From: Elymus sibiricus
Taxonomy: Eukaryota; Streptophyta; Magnoliopsida; Poales; Poaceae
Direction: 5' to 3'
Assembly (NCBI GenBank): GCA_039707655.1
Contig: CM077665.1
Span: 446,771,531-446,835,530 of the forward strand
Length of the DNA stretch: 64,000 bases
In this document: piece by piece, positions 50,989 through 62,550 of the stretch
How positions within the stretch are numbered: the first letter of the stretch is position 1
Layout of the letters: each line of letters opens with the position of its first letter
The notes under the pieces: generated by a model
The model's input: only the letters and a program-made list of their open reading frames with translations
Told to the model about the DNA's origin: nothing
Databases searched by the model: none
Position numbers and translations under genes: made by a program

Positions 50989-53029
50989 TCAAAATAAATC
51001 ATGAAATGCATGAAAAATAGCAAATGAAGTCAGAAAAGGGTTGAAAAGTGATGATGTGGCTTTGAATGGTGCATATTGAATGCAGAAAAAGTCTTGAGTT
51101 AAAATATGTTTAAAAAATGAAATCCCTTTTGTAATAGACGAGTTTTCGTCCGAAACCCTGATACTTCGAAGGAGATTGTCCAGTTTGTACACGAAGTGCA
51201 TCCAGTTTTTCCCGTAACTTTCTCAACTTTTTAGCACATGCTATGTGGGTGAAATTATGATACCATGCCAATTATCAACCATTTCAGAGTTCATTTGCAG
51301 TGCTTTTCAATTTCAGGGTCATCTTAGCTCAAAATAAATCATGAAATGCATGAAAAATAGCAAATGAAGTCAGAAAAGGGTTGAAAAGTGATGATGTGGC
51401 TTTGAATGGTGCATATTGAATGCAGAAAAAGTCTTGAGTTAAAATATGTTTAAAAAAATAAAATCCTTTTGTAATAGACGAGTTTTCGTCCGAAACCCTG
51501 ATACTTCGAAGGAGATTGTCCAGTTTGTACATGAAGTGCATCCAGTTTTTCCCGTAACCCTCTCACCTTTTTAGCACATGCTATGTGGGTGAAATTATGA
51601 TACCATGCCAATTTTCAACCATTTCAGAGTTCATTTGCAGTGCTTTTCAATCTCAGGGTCATCTTAGCTCAAAATAAATCATGAAATGCATGAAAAATAG
51701 CAAATGAAGTCAGAAAAGGGTTGAAAAGTGATGATGTGGCTTTGAATGGTGCATATTGAATGCAGAAAAAGTCTTGAGTTAAAATATGTTTAAAATATGA
51801 AATCCCTTTTGTAATAGACGAGTTTTCGTCCGAAACCCTGATACTTCGAAGGAGATTGTCCAGTTTGTACACGAAGTGCATCCAGTTTTTCCCATAACCC
51901 TCTCAACTTTTTAGCACATGCTATGTGGGTGAAATTATGATACCATGCCAATTTACAACCATTTCAGAGTTCATTTGCAGTGCTTTTCAATCTCAGGGTC
52001 ATCTTAGCTCAAAATAAATCATGAAATGCATGAAAAATAGCAAATGAAGTCAGAAAATGGTTGAAAAGTGATGATGTGGCTTTGAATGGTGCATATTGAA
52101 TGCAGAAAAAGTCTTGATTTAAAATATGTTTAAAAATATGAAATCCCTTTGTAATAGACATGTTTTCGTCCGAAACCCTAATACTTCGAAGGAGATTGTC
52201 CAGTTTCTACACGAAGTACATCCTGTTTTTCCCGTAACTTTCTCAACTTCTTAGGACATGCTATGTGGATGAAATTATGATAACATGCCAATTTTCAACC
52301 ATTCCAAAGTTCATTTGCAGTGCTTTTCAATCTCAGGGTTATCTTAGCTCAAAATAAATCATGAAATGCATGAAAAATAGCAAATGAAGTCAGAAAAGGG
52401 TTGAAAAGTGACTATGTGGCTTTGAATGGTGCATATTGAATGCAGAAAAAGTCTTGAGTTAAAATATGTTTAAAAATATGAAATCCCTTTGTAATAGACA
52501 TGTTTTCGTCCGAAACCCTGATACTTCGAAGGAGATTGTCCAGTTTCTACACGAAGTACATCCAGTTTTTCCCGTAACCCTCTCAACTTCTTAGGACATG
52601 CTATGTGGGTGAAATTATGATACCATGCCAATTTTCAACCATTTCAGAGTTCATTTGCAGTGCTTTTCAATCTCAGGGTCATCTTAGCTCAAAATAAATC
52701 ATGAAATGCATGAAAAATAGCAAATGAAGTCAGAAAAGGGTTGAAAAGTGATGATGTGGCTTTGAATGGTGCATATTGAATGCAGAAAAAGTCTTGATTT
52801 AAAATATGTTTAAAAATATGAAATCCCTTTTGTAATAGACGAGTTTTCGTCCGAAACCCTGATACTTCGAAGGAGATTGTCCAGTTTGTACACGAAGTAC
52901 ATCCAGTTTTTCCCGTAACCCTCTCAACTTTTTAGCACACGCTATGTGGGTGAAATTATGATACAATGCCAATTTTCAACCATTTCAGAGTTCATTTGCA
53001 GTGCTTTTCAATCTTAGGGTCATCTTAGC
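50989..53029. repeat. Core HOR unit 9
   Basis: Complete, 2,041 bp, close to the core consensus. F carries GCACACGCTATG (about 52,936), the same mark as in units 3, 4, 6 and 7, but the A that follows has the ordinary AAATGCATG. Confidence 0.93.
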
Positions 53030-55070
53030 TCAAAATAAATCATGAAATGCATGAAAAATAGCAAATGAAGTCAGAAAAGGGTTGAAAAGTGATGATGTGG
53101 CTTTGAATGGTGCATATTGAATGCAGAAAAAGTCTTGAGTTAAAATATGTTTAAAAAATGAAATCCCTTTTGTAATAGACGAGTTTTCGTCCGAAACCCT
53201 GATACTTCGAAGGAGATTGTCCAGTTTGTACACGAAGTGCATCCAGTTTTTCCCGTAACTTTCTCAACTTTTTAGCACATGCTATGTGGGTGAAATTATG
53301 ATACCATGCCAATTATCAACCATTTCAGAGTTCATTTGCAGTGCTTTTCAATTTCAGGGTCATCTTAGCTCAAAATAAATCATGAAATGCATGAAAAATA
53401 GCAAATGAAGTCAGAAAAGGGTTGAAAAGTGATGATGTGGCTTTGAATGGTGCATATTGAATGCAGAAAAAGTCTTGAGTTAAAATATGTTTAAAAAAAT
53501 AAAATCCTTTTGTAATAGACGAGTTTTCGTCCGAAACCCTGATACTTCGAAGGAGATTGTCCAGTTTGTACATGAAGTGCATCCAGTTTTTCCCGTAACC
53601 CTCTCACCTTTTTAGCACATGCTATGTGGGTGAAATTATGATACCATGCCAATTTTCAACCATTTCAGAGTTCATTTGCAGTGCTTTTCAATCTCAGGGT
53701 CATCTTAGCTCAAAATAAATCATGAAATGCATGAAAAATAGCAAATGAAGTCAGAAAAGGGTTGAAAAGTGATGATGTGGCTTTGAATGGTGCATATTGA
53801 ATGCAGAAAAAGTCTTGAGTTAAAATATGTTTAAAATATGAAATCCCTTTTGTAATAGACGAGTTTTCGTCCGAAACCCTGATACTTCGAAGGAGATTGT
53901 CCAGTTTGTACACGAAGTGCATCCAGTTTTTCCCATAACCCTCTCAACTTTTTAGCACATGCTATGTGGGTGAAATTATGATACCATGCCAATTTACAAC
54001 CATTTCAGAGTTCATTTGCAGTGCTTTTCAATCTCAGGGTCATCTTAGCTCAAAATAAATCATGAAATGCATGAAAAATAGCAAATGAAGTCAGAAAATG
54101 GTTGAAAAGTGATGATGTGGCTTTGAATGGTGCATATTGAATGCAGAAAAAGTCTTGATTTAAAATATGTTTAAAAATATGAAATCCCTTTGTAATAGAC
54201 ATGTTTCCGTCCGAAACCCTAATACTTCGAAGGAGATTGTCCAGTTTCTACACGAAGTACATCCTGTTTTTCCCGTAACTTTCTCAACTTCTTAGGACAT
54301 GCTATGTGGATGAAATTATGATAACATGCCAATTTTCAACCATTCCAAAGTTCATTTGCAGTGCTTTTCAATCTCAGGGTTATCTTAGCTCAAAATAAAT
54401 CATGAAATGCATGAAAAATAGCAAATGAAGTCAGAAAAGGGTTGAAAAGTGACTATGTGGCTTTGAATGGTGCATATTGAATGCAGAAAAAGTCTTGAGT
54501 TAAAATATGTTTAAAAATATGAAATCCCTTTGTAATAGACATGTTTTCGTCCGAAACCCTGATACTTCGAAGGAGATTGTCCAGTTTCTACACGAAGTAC
54601 ATCCAGTTTTTCCCGTAACCCTCTCAACTTCTTAGGACATGCTATGTGGGTGAAATTATGATACCATGCCAATTTTCAACCATTTCAGAGTTCATTTGCA
54701 GTGCTTTTCAATCTCAGGGTCATCTTAGCTCAAAATAAATCATGAAATGCATGAAAAATAGCAAATGAAGTCAGAAAAGGGTTGAAAAGTGATGATGTGG
54801 CTTTGAATGGTGCATAGTGAATGCAGAAAAAGTCTTGATTTAAAATATGTTTAAAAATATGAAATCCCTTTTGTAATAGACGAGTTTTCGTCCGAAACCC
54901 TGATACTTCGAAGGAGATTGTCCAGTTTGTACACGAAGTACATCCAGTTTTTCCCGTAACCCTCTCAACTTTTTAGCACATGCTATGTGGGTGAAATTAT
55001 GATACAATGCCAATTTTCAACCATTTCAGAGTTCATTTGCAGTGCTTTTCAATCTTAGGGTCATCTTAGC
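53030..55070. repeat. Core HOR unit 10
   Basis: Complete, 2,041 bp, near consensus. Private changes include ATGTTTCCGTCC in D (which creates an extra CpG near 54,207) and GCATAGTGAATG in F. Confidence 0.93.
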
Positions 55071-56770
55071 TCAAAATAAATCATGAAATGCATGAAAAAT
55101 AGCAAATGAAGTCAGAAAAGGGTTGAAAAGTGATGATGTGGCTTTGAATGGTGCATATTGAATGCAGAAAAAGTCTTGAGTTAAAATATGTTTAAAAAAT
55201 TAAATCCCTTTTGTAATAGACGAGTTTTCGTCCGAAACCCTGATACTTCGAAGGAGATTGTCCAGTTTGTACACGAAGTGCATCCAGTTTTTCCCGTAAC
55301 TTTCTCAACTTTTTAGCACATGCTATGTGGGTGAAATTATGATACCATGCCAATTATCAACCATTTCAGAGTTCATTTGCAGTGCTTTTCAATTTCAGGG
55401 TCATCTTAGCTCAAAATAAATCATGAAATGCATGAAAAATAGCAAATGAAGTCAGAAAAGGGTTGAAAAGTGATGATGTGGCTTTGAATGGTGCATATTG
55501 AATGCAGAAAAAGTCTTGAGTTAAAATATGTTTAAAAAAATAAAATCCTTTTGTAATAGACGAGTTTTCGTCCGAAACCCTGATACTTCGAAGGAGATTG
55601 TCCAGTTTGTACATGAAGTGCATCCAGTTTTTCCCGTAACCCTCTCACCTTTTTAGCACATGCTATGTGGGTGAAATTATGGTACCATGCCAATTTTCAA
55701 CCATTTCAGAGTTCATTTGCAGTGCTTTTCAATCTCAGGGTCATCTTAGCTCAAAATAAATCATGAAATGCATGAAAAATAGCAAATGAAGTCAGAAAAG
55801 GGTTGAAAAGTGATGATGTGGCTTTGAATGGTGCATATTGAATGCAGAAAAAGTCTTGAGTTAAAATATGTTTAAAATATGAAATCCCTTTTGTAATAGA
55901 CGAGTTTTCGTCCGAAACCCTGATACTTCGAAGGAGATTGTCCAGTTTGTACACGAAGTGCATCCAGTTTTTCCCATAACCCTCTCAACTTTTTAGCACA
56001 TGCTATGTGGGTGAAATTATGATACCATGCCAATTTACAACCATTTCAGAGTTCATTTGCAGTGCTTTTCAATCTCAGGGTCATCTTAGCTCAAAATAAA
56101 TCATGAAATGCATGAAAAATAGCAAATGAAGTCAGAAAATGGTTGAAAAGTGATGATGTGGCTTTGAATGGTGCATATTGAATGCAGAAAAAGTCTTGAT
56201 TTAAAATATGTTTAAAAATATGAAATCCCTTTGTAATAGACATGTTTTCGTCCGAAACCCTAATACTTCGAAGGAGATTGTCCAGTTTCTACACGAAGTA
56301 CATCCTGTTTTTCCCGTAACTTTCTCAACTGCTTAGGACATGCTATGTGGATGAAATTATGATAACATGCCAATTTTCAACCATTCCATAGTTCATTTGC
56401 AGTGCTTTTCAATCTCAGGGTTATCTTAGCTCAAAATAAATCATGAAATGCATGAAAAATAGCAAATGAAGTCAGAAAAGGGTTGAAAAGTGACTATGTG
56501 GCTTTGAATGGTGCATATTGAATGCAGAAAAAGTCTTGAGTTAAAATATGTTTAAAAATATGAAATCCCTTTGTAATAGACATGTTTTCGTCCGAAACCC
56601 TGATACTTCGAAGGAGATTGTCCAGTTTCTACACGAAGTACATCCAGTTTTTCCCGTAACCCTCTCAACTTTTTAGCACATGCTATGTGGGTGAAATTAT
56701 GATACAATGCCAATTTTCAACCATTTCAGAGTTCATTTGCAGTGCTTTTCAATCTTAGGGTCATCTTACC
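55071..56770. repeat. Core HOR unit 11, five monomers with an E/F hybrid
   Basis: The order is A-B-C-D-(E/F), 1,700 bp. The last monomer (56,431) begins as E (GTGACTATG, GACATG, TTTCTACACG) and ends as F (CTTTTTAGCACATG, ATACAATGCC, AATCTTAGGG). The last E-specific base is C at 56,629 and the first F-specific base is at 56,672, so the crossover lies in 42 shared bases. A has TTAAATCCC at about 55,200, and B has TTATGGTACC. Confidence 0.92.
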
Positions 56771-58811
56771 TCAAAATAAATCATGAAATGCATGAAAAAT
56801 AGCAAATGAAGTCAGAAAAGGGTTGAAAAGTGATGATGTGGCTTTGAATGGTGCATATTGAATGCAGAAAAAGTCTTGAGTTAAAATATGTTTAAAAAAT
56901 GAAATCCCTTTTGTAATAGACGAGTTTTCGTCCGAAACCCTGATACTTCGAAGGAGATTGTCCAGTTTGTACACGAAGTGCATCCAGTTTTTCCCGTAAC
57001 TTTCTCAACTTTTTAGCACATGCTATGTGGGTGAAATTATGATACCATGCCAATTATCAACCATTTCAGAGTTCATTTGCAGTGCTTTTCAATTTCAGGG
57101 TCATCTTAGCTCAAAATAAATCATGAAATGCATGAAAAATAGCAAATGAAGTCAGAAAAGGGTTGAAAAGTGATGATGTGGCTTTGAATGGTGCATATTG
57201 AATGCAGAAAAAGTCTTGAGTTAAAATATGTTTAAAAAAATAAAATCCTTTTGTAATAGACGAGTTTTCGTCCGAAACCCTGATACTTCGAAGGAGATTG
57301 TCCAGTTTGTACATGAAGTGCATCCAGTTTTTCCCGTAACCCTCTCACCTTTTTAGCACATGCTATGTGGGTGAAATTATGATACCATGCCAATTTTCAA
57401 CCATTTCAGAGTTCATTTGCAGTGCTTTTCAATCTCAGGGTCATCTTAGCTCAAAATAAATCATGAAATGCATGAAAAATAGCAAATGAAGTCAGAAAAG
57501 GGTTGAAAAGTGATGATGTGGCTTTGAATGGTGCATATTGAATGCAGAAAAAGTCTTGAGTTAAAATATGTTTAAAATATGAAATCCCTTTTGTAATAGA
57601 CGAGTTTTCGTCCGAAACCCTGATACTTCGAAGGAGATTGCCAAGTTTGTACACGAAGTGCATCCAGTTTTTCCCATAACCCTCTCAACTTTTTAGCACA
57701 TGCTATGCGGGTGAAATTATGATACCATGCCAATTTACAACCATTTCAGAGTTCATTTGCAGTGCTTTTCAATCTCAGGGTCATCTTAGCTCAAAATAAA
57801 TCATGAAATGCATGAAAAATAGCAAATGAAGTCAGAAAATGGTTGAAAAGTGATGATGTGGCTTTGAATGGTGCATATTGAATGCAGAAAAAGTCTTGAT
57901 TTAAAATATGTTTAAAAATATGAAATCCCTTTGTAATAGACATGTTTTCGTCCGAAACCCTAATACTTCGAAGGAGATTGTCCAGTTTCTACACGAAGTA
58001 CATCCTGTTTTTCCCGTAACTTTCTCAACTTCTTAGGACATGCAATGTGGATGAAATGATGATAACATGCCAATTTTCAACCATTCCAAAGTTCATTTGC
58101 AGTGCTTTTCAATCTCAGGGTTATCTTAGCTCAAAATAAATCATGAAATGCATGAAAAATAGCAAATGAAGTCAGAAAAGGGTTGAAAAGTTACTATGTG
58201 GCTTTGAATGGTGCATATTGAATGCAGAAAAAGTCTTGAGTTAAAATATGTTTAAAAATATGAAATCCCTTTGTAATAGACATGTTTTCGTCCGAAACCC
58301 TGATACTTCGAAGGAGATTGTCCAGTTTCTACACGAAGTACATCCAGTTTTTCCCGTAACCCTCTCAACTTCTTAGGACATGCTATGTGGGTGAAATTAT
58401 GATACCATGCCAATTTTCAACCATTTCAGAGTTCATTTGCAGTGCTTTTCAATCTCAGGGTCATCTTAGCTCAAAATAAATCATGAAATGCATGAAAAAT
58501 AGCAAATGAAGTCAGAAAAGGGTTGAAAAGTGATGATGTGGCTTTGAATGGTGCATATTGAATGCAGAAAAAGTCTTTATTTAAAATATGTTTAAAAATA
58601 TGAAATCCCTTTTGTAATAGACGAGTTTTCGTCCGAAACCCTGATACTTCGAAGGAGATTGTCCAGTTTGTACACGAAGTACATCTAGTTTTTCCCGTAA
58701 CCCTCTCAACTTTTTAGCACATGCTATGTGGGTGAAATTATGATACAATGCCAATTTTCAACCATTTCAGAGTTCATTTGCAGTGCTTTTCAATCTTAGG
58801 GTCATCTTAGC
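56771..58811. repeat. Core HOR unit 12
   Basis: Complete, 2,041 bp. It has more private changes than units 6-10: GATTGCCAAG and GCTATGCGGG in C, GACATGCAATG and GAAATGATG in D, AAGTTACTATG in E, and CTTTATTTAAAA plus ACATCTAG in F. The CTTTATTT mark in F is shared with 27,857, 29,558 and 35,000. Confidence 0.92.
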
Positions 58812-60850
58812 TCAAAATAAATCATGAAATGCATGAAAAATAGCAAATGAAGTCAGAAAAGGGTTGAAAAGTGATGATGTGGCTTTGAATGGTGCATATT
58901 GAATGCAGAAAAAGTCTTGAGTTAAAATATGTTTAAAAAATGAAATCCCTTTTGTAATAGACGAGTTTTCGTCCAAAACCCTGATACTTCGAAGGAGATT
59001 GTCCAGTTTGTACACGAAGTGCATCCAGTTTTTCCCGTAACTTTCTCAACTTTTTAGCACATGCTATGTGGGTGAAATTATGATACCATGCCAATTATCA
59101 ACCATTTCAGAGTTCATTTGCAGTGCTTTTCAATTTCAGGGTCATCTTAGCTCAAAATAAATCATGAAATGCATGAAAAATAGCAAATGAAGTCAGAAAA
59201 GGGTTGAAAAGTGATGATGTGGCTTTGAATGGTGCATATTGAATGCAGAAAAAGTCTTGAGTTAAAATATGTTTAAAAAAATAAAATCCTTTTGTAATAG
59301 ACGAGTTTTCGTCCGAAACCCTGATACTTCGAAGGAGATTGTCCGGTTTGTACATGAAGTGCATCCAGTTTTTCCCGTAACCCTCTCACCTTTTTAGCAC
59401 ATGCTATGTGGGTGAAATTATGATACCATGCCAATTTTCAACCATTTCAGAGTTCATTTGCAGTGCTTTTCAATCTCAGGGTCATCTTAGCTCAAAATAA
59501 ATCATGAAATGCATGAAAAATAGCAAATGAAGTCAGAAAAGGGTTGAAAAGTGATGATGTGGCTTTGAATGGTGCATATTGAATGCAGAAAAAGTCTTGA
59601 GTTAAAATATGTTTAAAATATGAAATCCCTTTTGTAATAGACGAGTTTTCGTCCGAAACCCTGATACTTCGAAGGAGATTGTCCAGTTTGTACACGAAGT
59701 GCATCCAGTTTTTCCCATAACCCTCTCAACTTTTTAGCACATGCTATGTGGGTGAAATTATGATACCATGCCAATTTACAACCATTTCAGAGTTCATTTG
59801 CAGTGCTTTTCAATCTCAGGGTCATCTTAGCTCAAAATAAATCATGAAATGCATGAAAAATAGCAAATGAAGTCAGAAAATGGTTGAAAAGTGATGATGT
59901 GGCTTTGAATGGTGCATATTGAATGCAGAAAAAGTCTTGATTTAAAATATGTTTAAAAATATGAAATCCCTTTGTAATAGACATGTTTTCGTCCGAAACC
60001 CTAATACTTCGAAGGAGATTGTCCAGTTTCTACACGAAGTACATCCTGTTTTTCCCGTAACTTTGTCAACTTCTTAGGACATGCTATGTGGATGAAATTA
60101 TGATAACATGCCAATTTTCAACCATTCCAAAGTTCATTTGCAGTGCTTTTCAATCTCAGGGTTATCTTAGCTCAAAATAAATCATGAAATGCATGAAAAA
60201 TAGCAAATGAAGTCAGAAAAGGGTTGAAAAGTGACTATGTGGCTTTGAATGGTGCATATTGAATGCAGAAAAAGTCTTGAGTTAAAATATGTTTAAAAAT
60301 ATGAAATCCCTTTGTAATAGACATGTTTTCGTCCAAAACCCTGATACTTCGAAGGAGATTGTCCAGTTTCTACACGAAGTACATCCAGTTTTTCCCGTAA
60401 CCCTCTCAACTTCTTAGGACATGCTATGTGGGTGAAATTATGATACCATGCCAATTTTCAACCATTTCAGAGTTCATTTGCAGTGCTTTTCAATCTCAGG
60501 GTCATCTTAGCTCAAAATAAATCATGAAATGCATGAAAAATTGCAAATGAAGTCAGAAAAGGGTTGAAAAGTGATGATGTGGCTTTGAATGGTGCATATT
60601 GAATGCAGAAAAATTCTTGATTTAAAATATGTTTAAAAATATGAAATCCCTTTTGTAATAGACGAGTTTTCGTCCGAAACCCTGATACTTCGAAGGAGAT
60701 TGTCCAGTTTGTACACGAAGTACATCCAGTTTTTCCCGTAACCCTCTCAACTTTTTAGCACATGCTATGTGGGTGAAATTATGATACAATGCCAATTTTC
60801 AACCATTTCAGTTCATTTGCAGTGCTTTTCAATCTTAGGGTCATCTTAGC
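58812..60850. repeat. Core HOR unit 13 (2-bp deletion)
   Basis: Six monomers, 2,039 bp. F lost two bases in CATTTCAGTTCATTTGC (about 60,807-60,823). CpG losses appear as CGTCCAAAACC in A (58,970s) and in E (60,330s). Other changes are GTCCGGTTTG in B, CTTTGTCAAC in D and AAATTGCAAATG in F. The higher rate of private changes fits a position near the edge of the homogenised core. Confidence 0.92.
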
Positions 60851-62550
60851 TCAAAATAAATCATGAAATGCATGAAAAATAGCAAATGAAGTCAGAAAAG
60901 GGTTGAAAAGTGATGATGTGGCTTTGAATGGTGCATATTGAATGCAGAAAAAGTCTTGAGTTAAAATATGTTTAAAAAATGAAATCCCTTTTGTAATAGA
61001 CGAGTTTTCGTCCGAAACCCTGATACTTCGAAGGAGATTGTCCAGTTTGTACACGAAGTGCATCCAGTTTTTCCCGTAACTTTCTCAACTTTTTAGCACA
61101 TGCTATGTGGGTGAAATTATGATACCATGCCAATTATCAACCATTTCAGAGTTCATTTGCAGTGCTTTTCAATTTCAGGGTCATCTTAGCTCAAAATAAA
61201 TCATGAAATGCATGAAAAATAGCAAATGAAGTCAGAAAAGGGTTGAAAAGTGATGATGTGGCTTTGAATGGTGCATATTGAATGCAGAAAAAGTCTTGAG
61301 TTAAAATATGTTTAAAAAAATAAAATCCTTTTGTAATAGACGAGTTTTCGTCCGAAACACTGATACTTCGAAGGAGATTGTCCAGTTTGTACATGAAGTG
61401 CATCCAGTTTTTCCCGTAACCCTCTCACCTTTTTAGCACATGCTATGTGGGTGAAATTATGATACCATGCCAATTTTCAACCATTTCAGAGTTCATTTGC
61501 AGTGCTTTTCAATCTCAGGGTCATCTTAGCTCAAAATAAATCATGAAATGCATGAAAAATAGCAAATGAAGTCAGAAAAGGGTTGAAAAGTGATGATGTG
61601 GCTTTGAATGGTGCATATTGAATGCAGAAAAAGTCTTGAGTTAAAATATGTTTAAAATATGAAATCCCTTTTGTAATAGACGAGTTTTCGTCCGAAACCC
61701 TGATACTTCGAAGGAGATTGTCCAGTTTGTACACGAACTGCATCCAGTTTTTCCCATAACCCTCTCAACTTTTTAGCACATGCTATGTGGGTGAAATTAT
61801 GATACCATGCCAATTTACAACCATTTCAGAGTTCATTTGCAGTGCTTTTCAATCTCAGGGTCATCTTAGCTCAAAATAAATCATGAAATGCATGAAAAAT
61901 AGCAAATGAAGTCAGAAAATGGTTGAAAAGTGATGATGTGGCTTTGAATGGTGCATATTGAATGCAGAAAAAGTCTTGATTCAAAATATGTTTAAAAATA
62001 TGAAATCCCTTTGTAATAGACATGTTTTCGTCCGAAACCCTAATACTTCGAAGGAGATTGTCCAGTTTCTACACGAAGTACATCCTGTTTTTCCCGTAAC
62101 TTTCTCAACTTCTTAGGACATGCTATGTGGATGAAATTATGATAACATGCCAATTTTCAACCATTCCAAAGTTCATTTGCAGTGCTTTTCAATCTCAGGG
62201 TTATCTTAGCTCAAAATAAATCATGAAATGCATGAAAAATAGCAAATGAAGTCAGAAAAGGGTTGAAAAGTGACTATGTGGCTTTGAATGGTGCATATTG
62301 AATGCAGAAAAAGTCTTGAGTTAAAATATGTTTAAAAATATGAAATCCCTTTGTAATAGACATGTTTTCGTCCGAAACCCTGATACTTCGAAGGAGATTG
62401 TCCAGTTTCTACACGAAGTACATCCAGTTTTTCCCGTAACCCTCTCAACTTCTTAGGACATGCTATGTGGGTGAAATTATGATACCATGCCAATTTTCAA
62501 CCATTTCAGAGTTCATTTGCAGTGCTTTTCAATCTCAGGGTCATCTTAGC
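60851..62550. repeat. Core HOR unit 14, A-B-C-D-E, end of the core
   Basis: Five monomers, 1,700 bp, no F. Private changes include CGAAACACTG in B, ACACGAACTGC in C and TTGATTCAAAA in D. E (62,211) is followed directly by a gamma5-like monomer, so the core HOR ends here. Confidence 0.9.

Noticed and set aside
55180..55210. The broken minus-strand frame in the A monomer of unit 11 as a pseudogene
   Set aside because: It is a single G-to-T change in satellite DNA; without a real gene there is no pseudogene.
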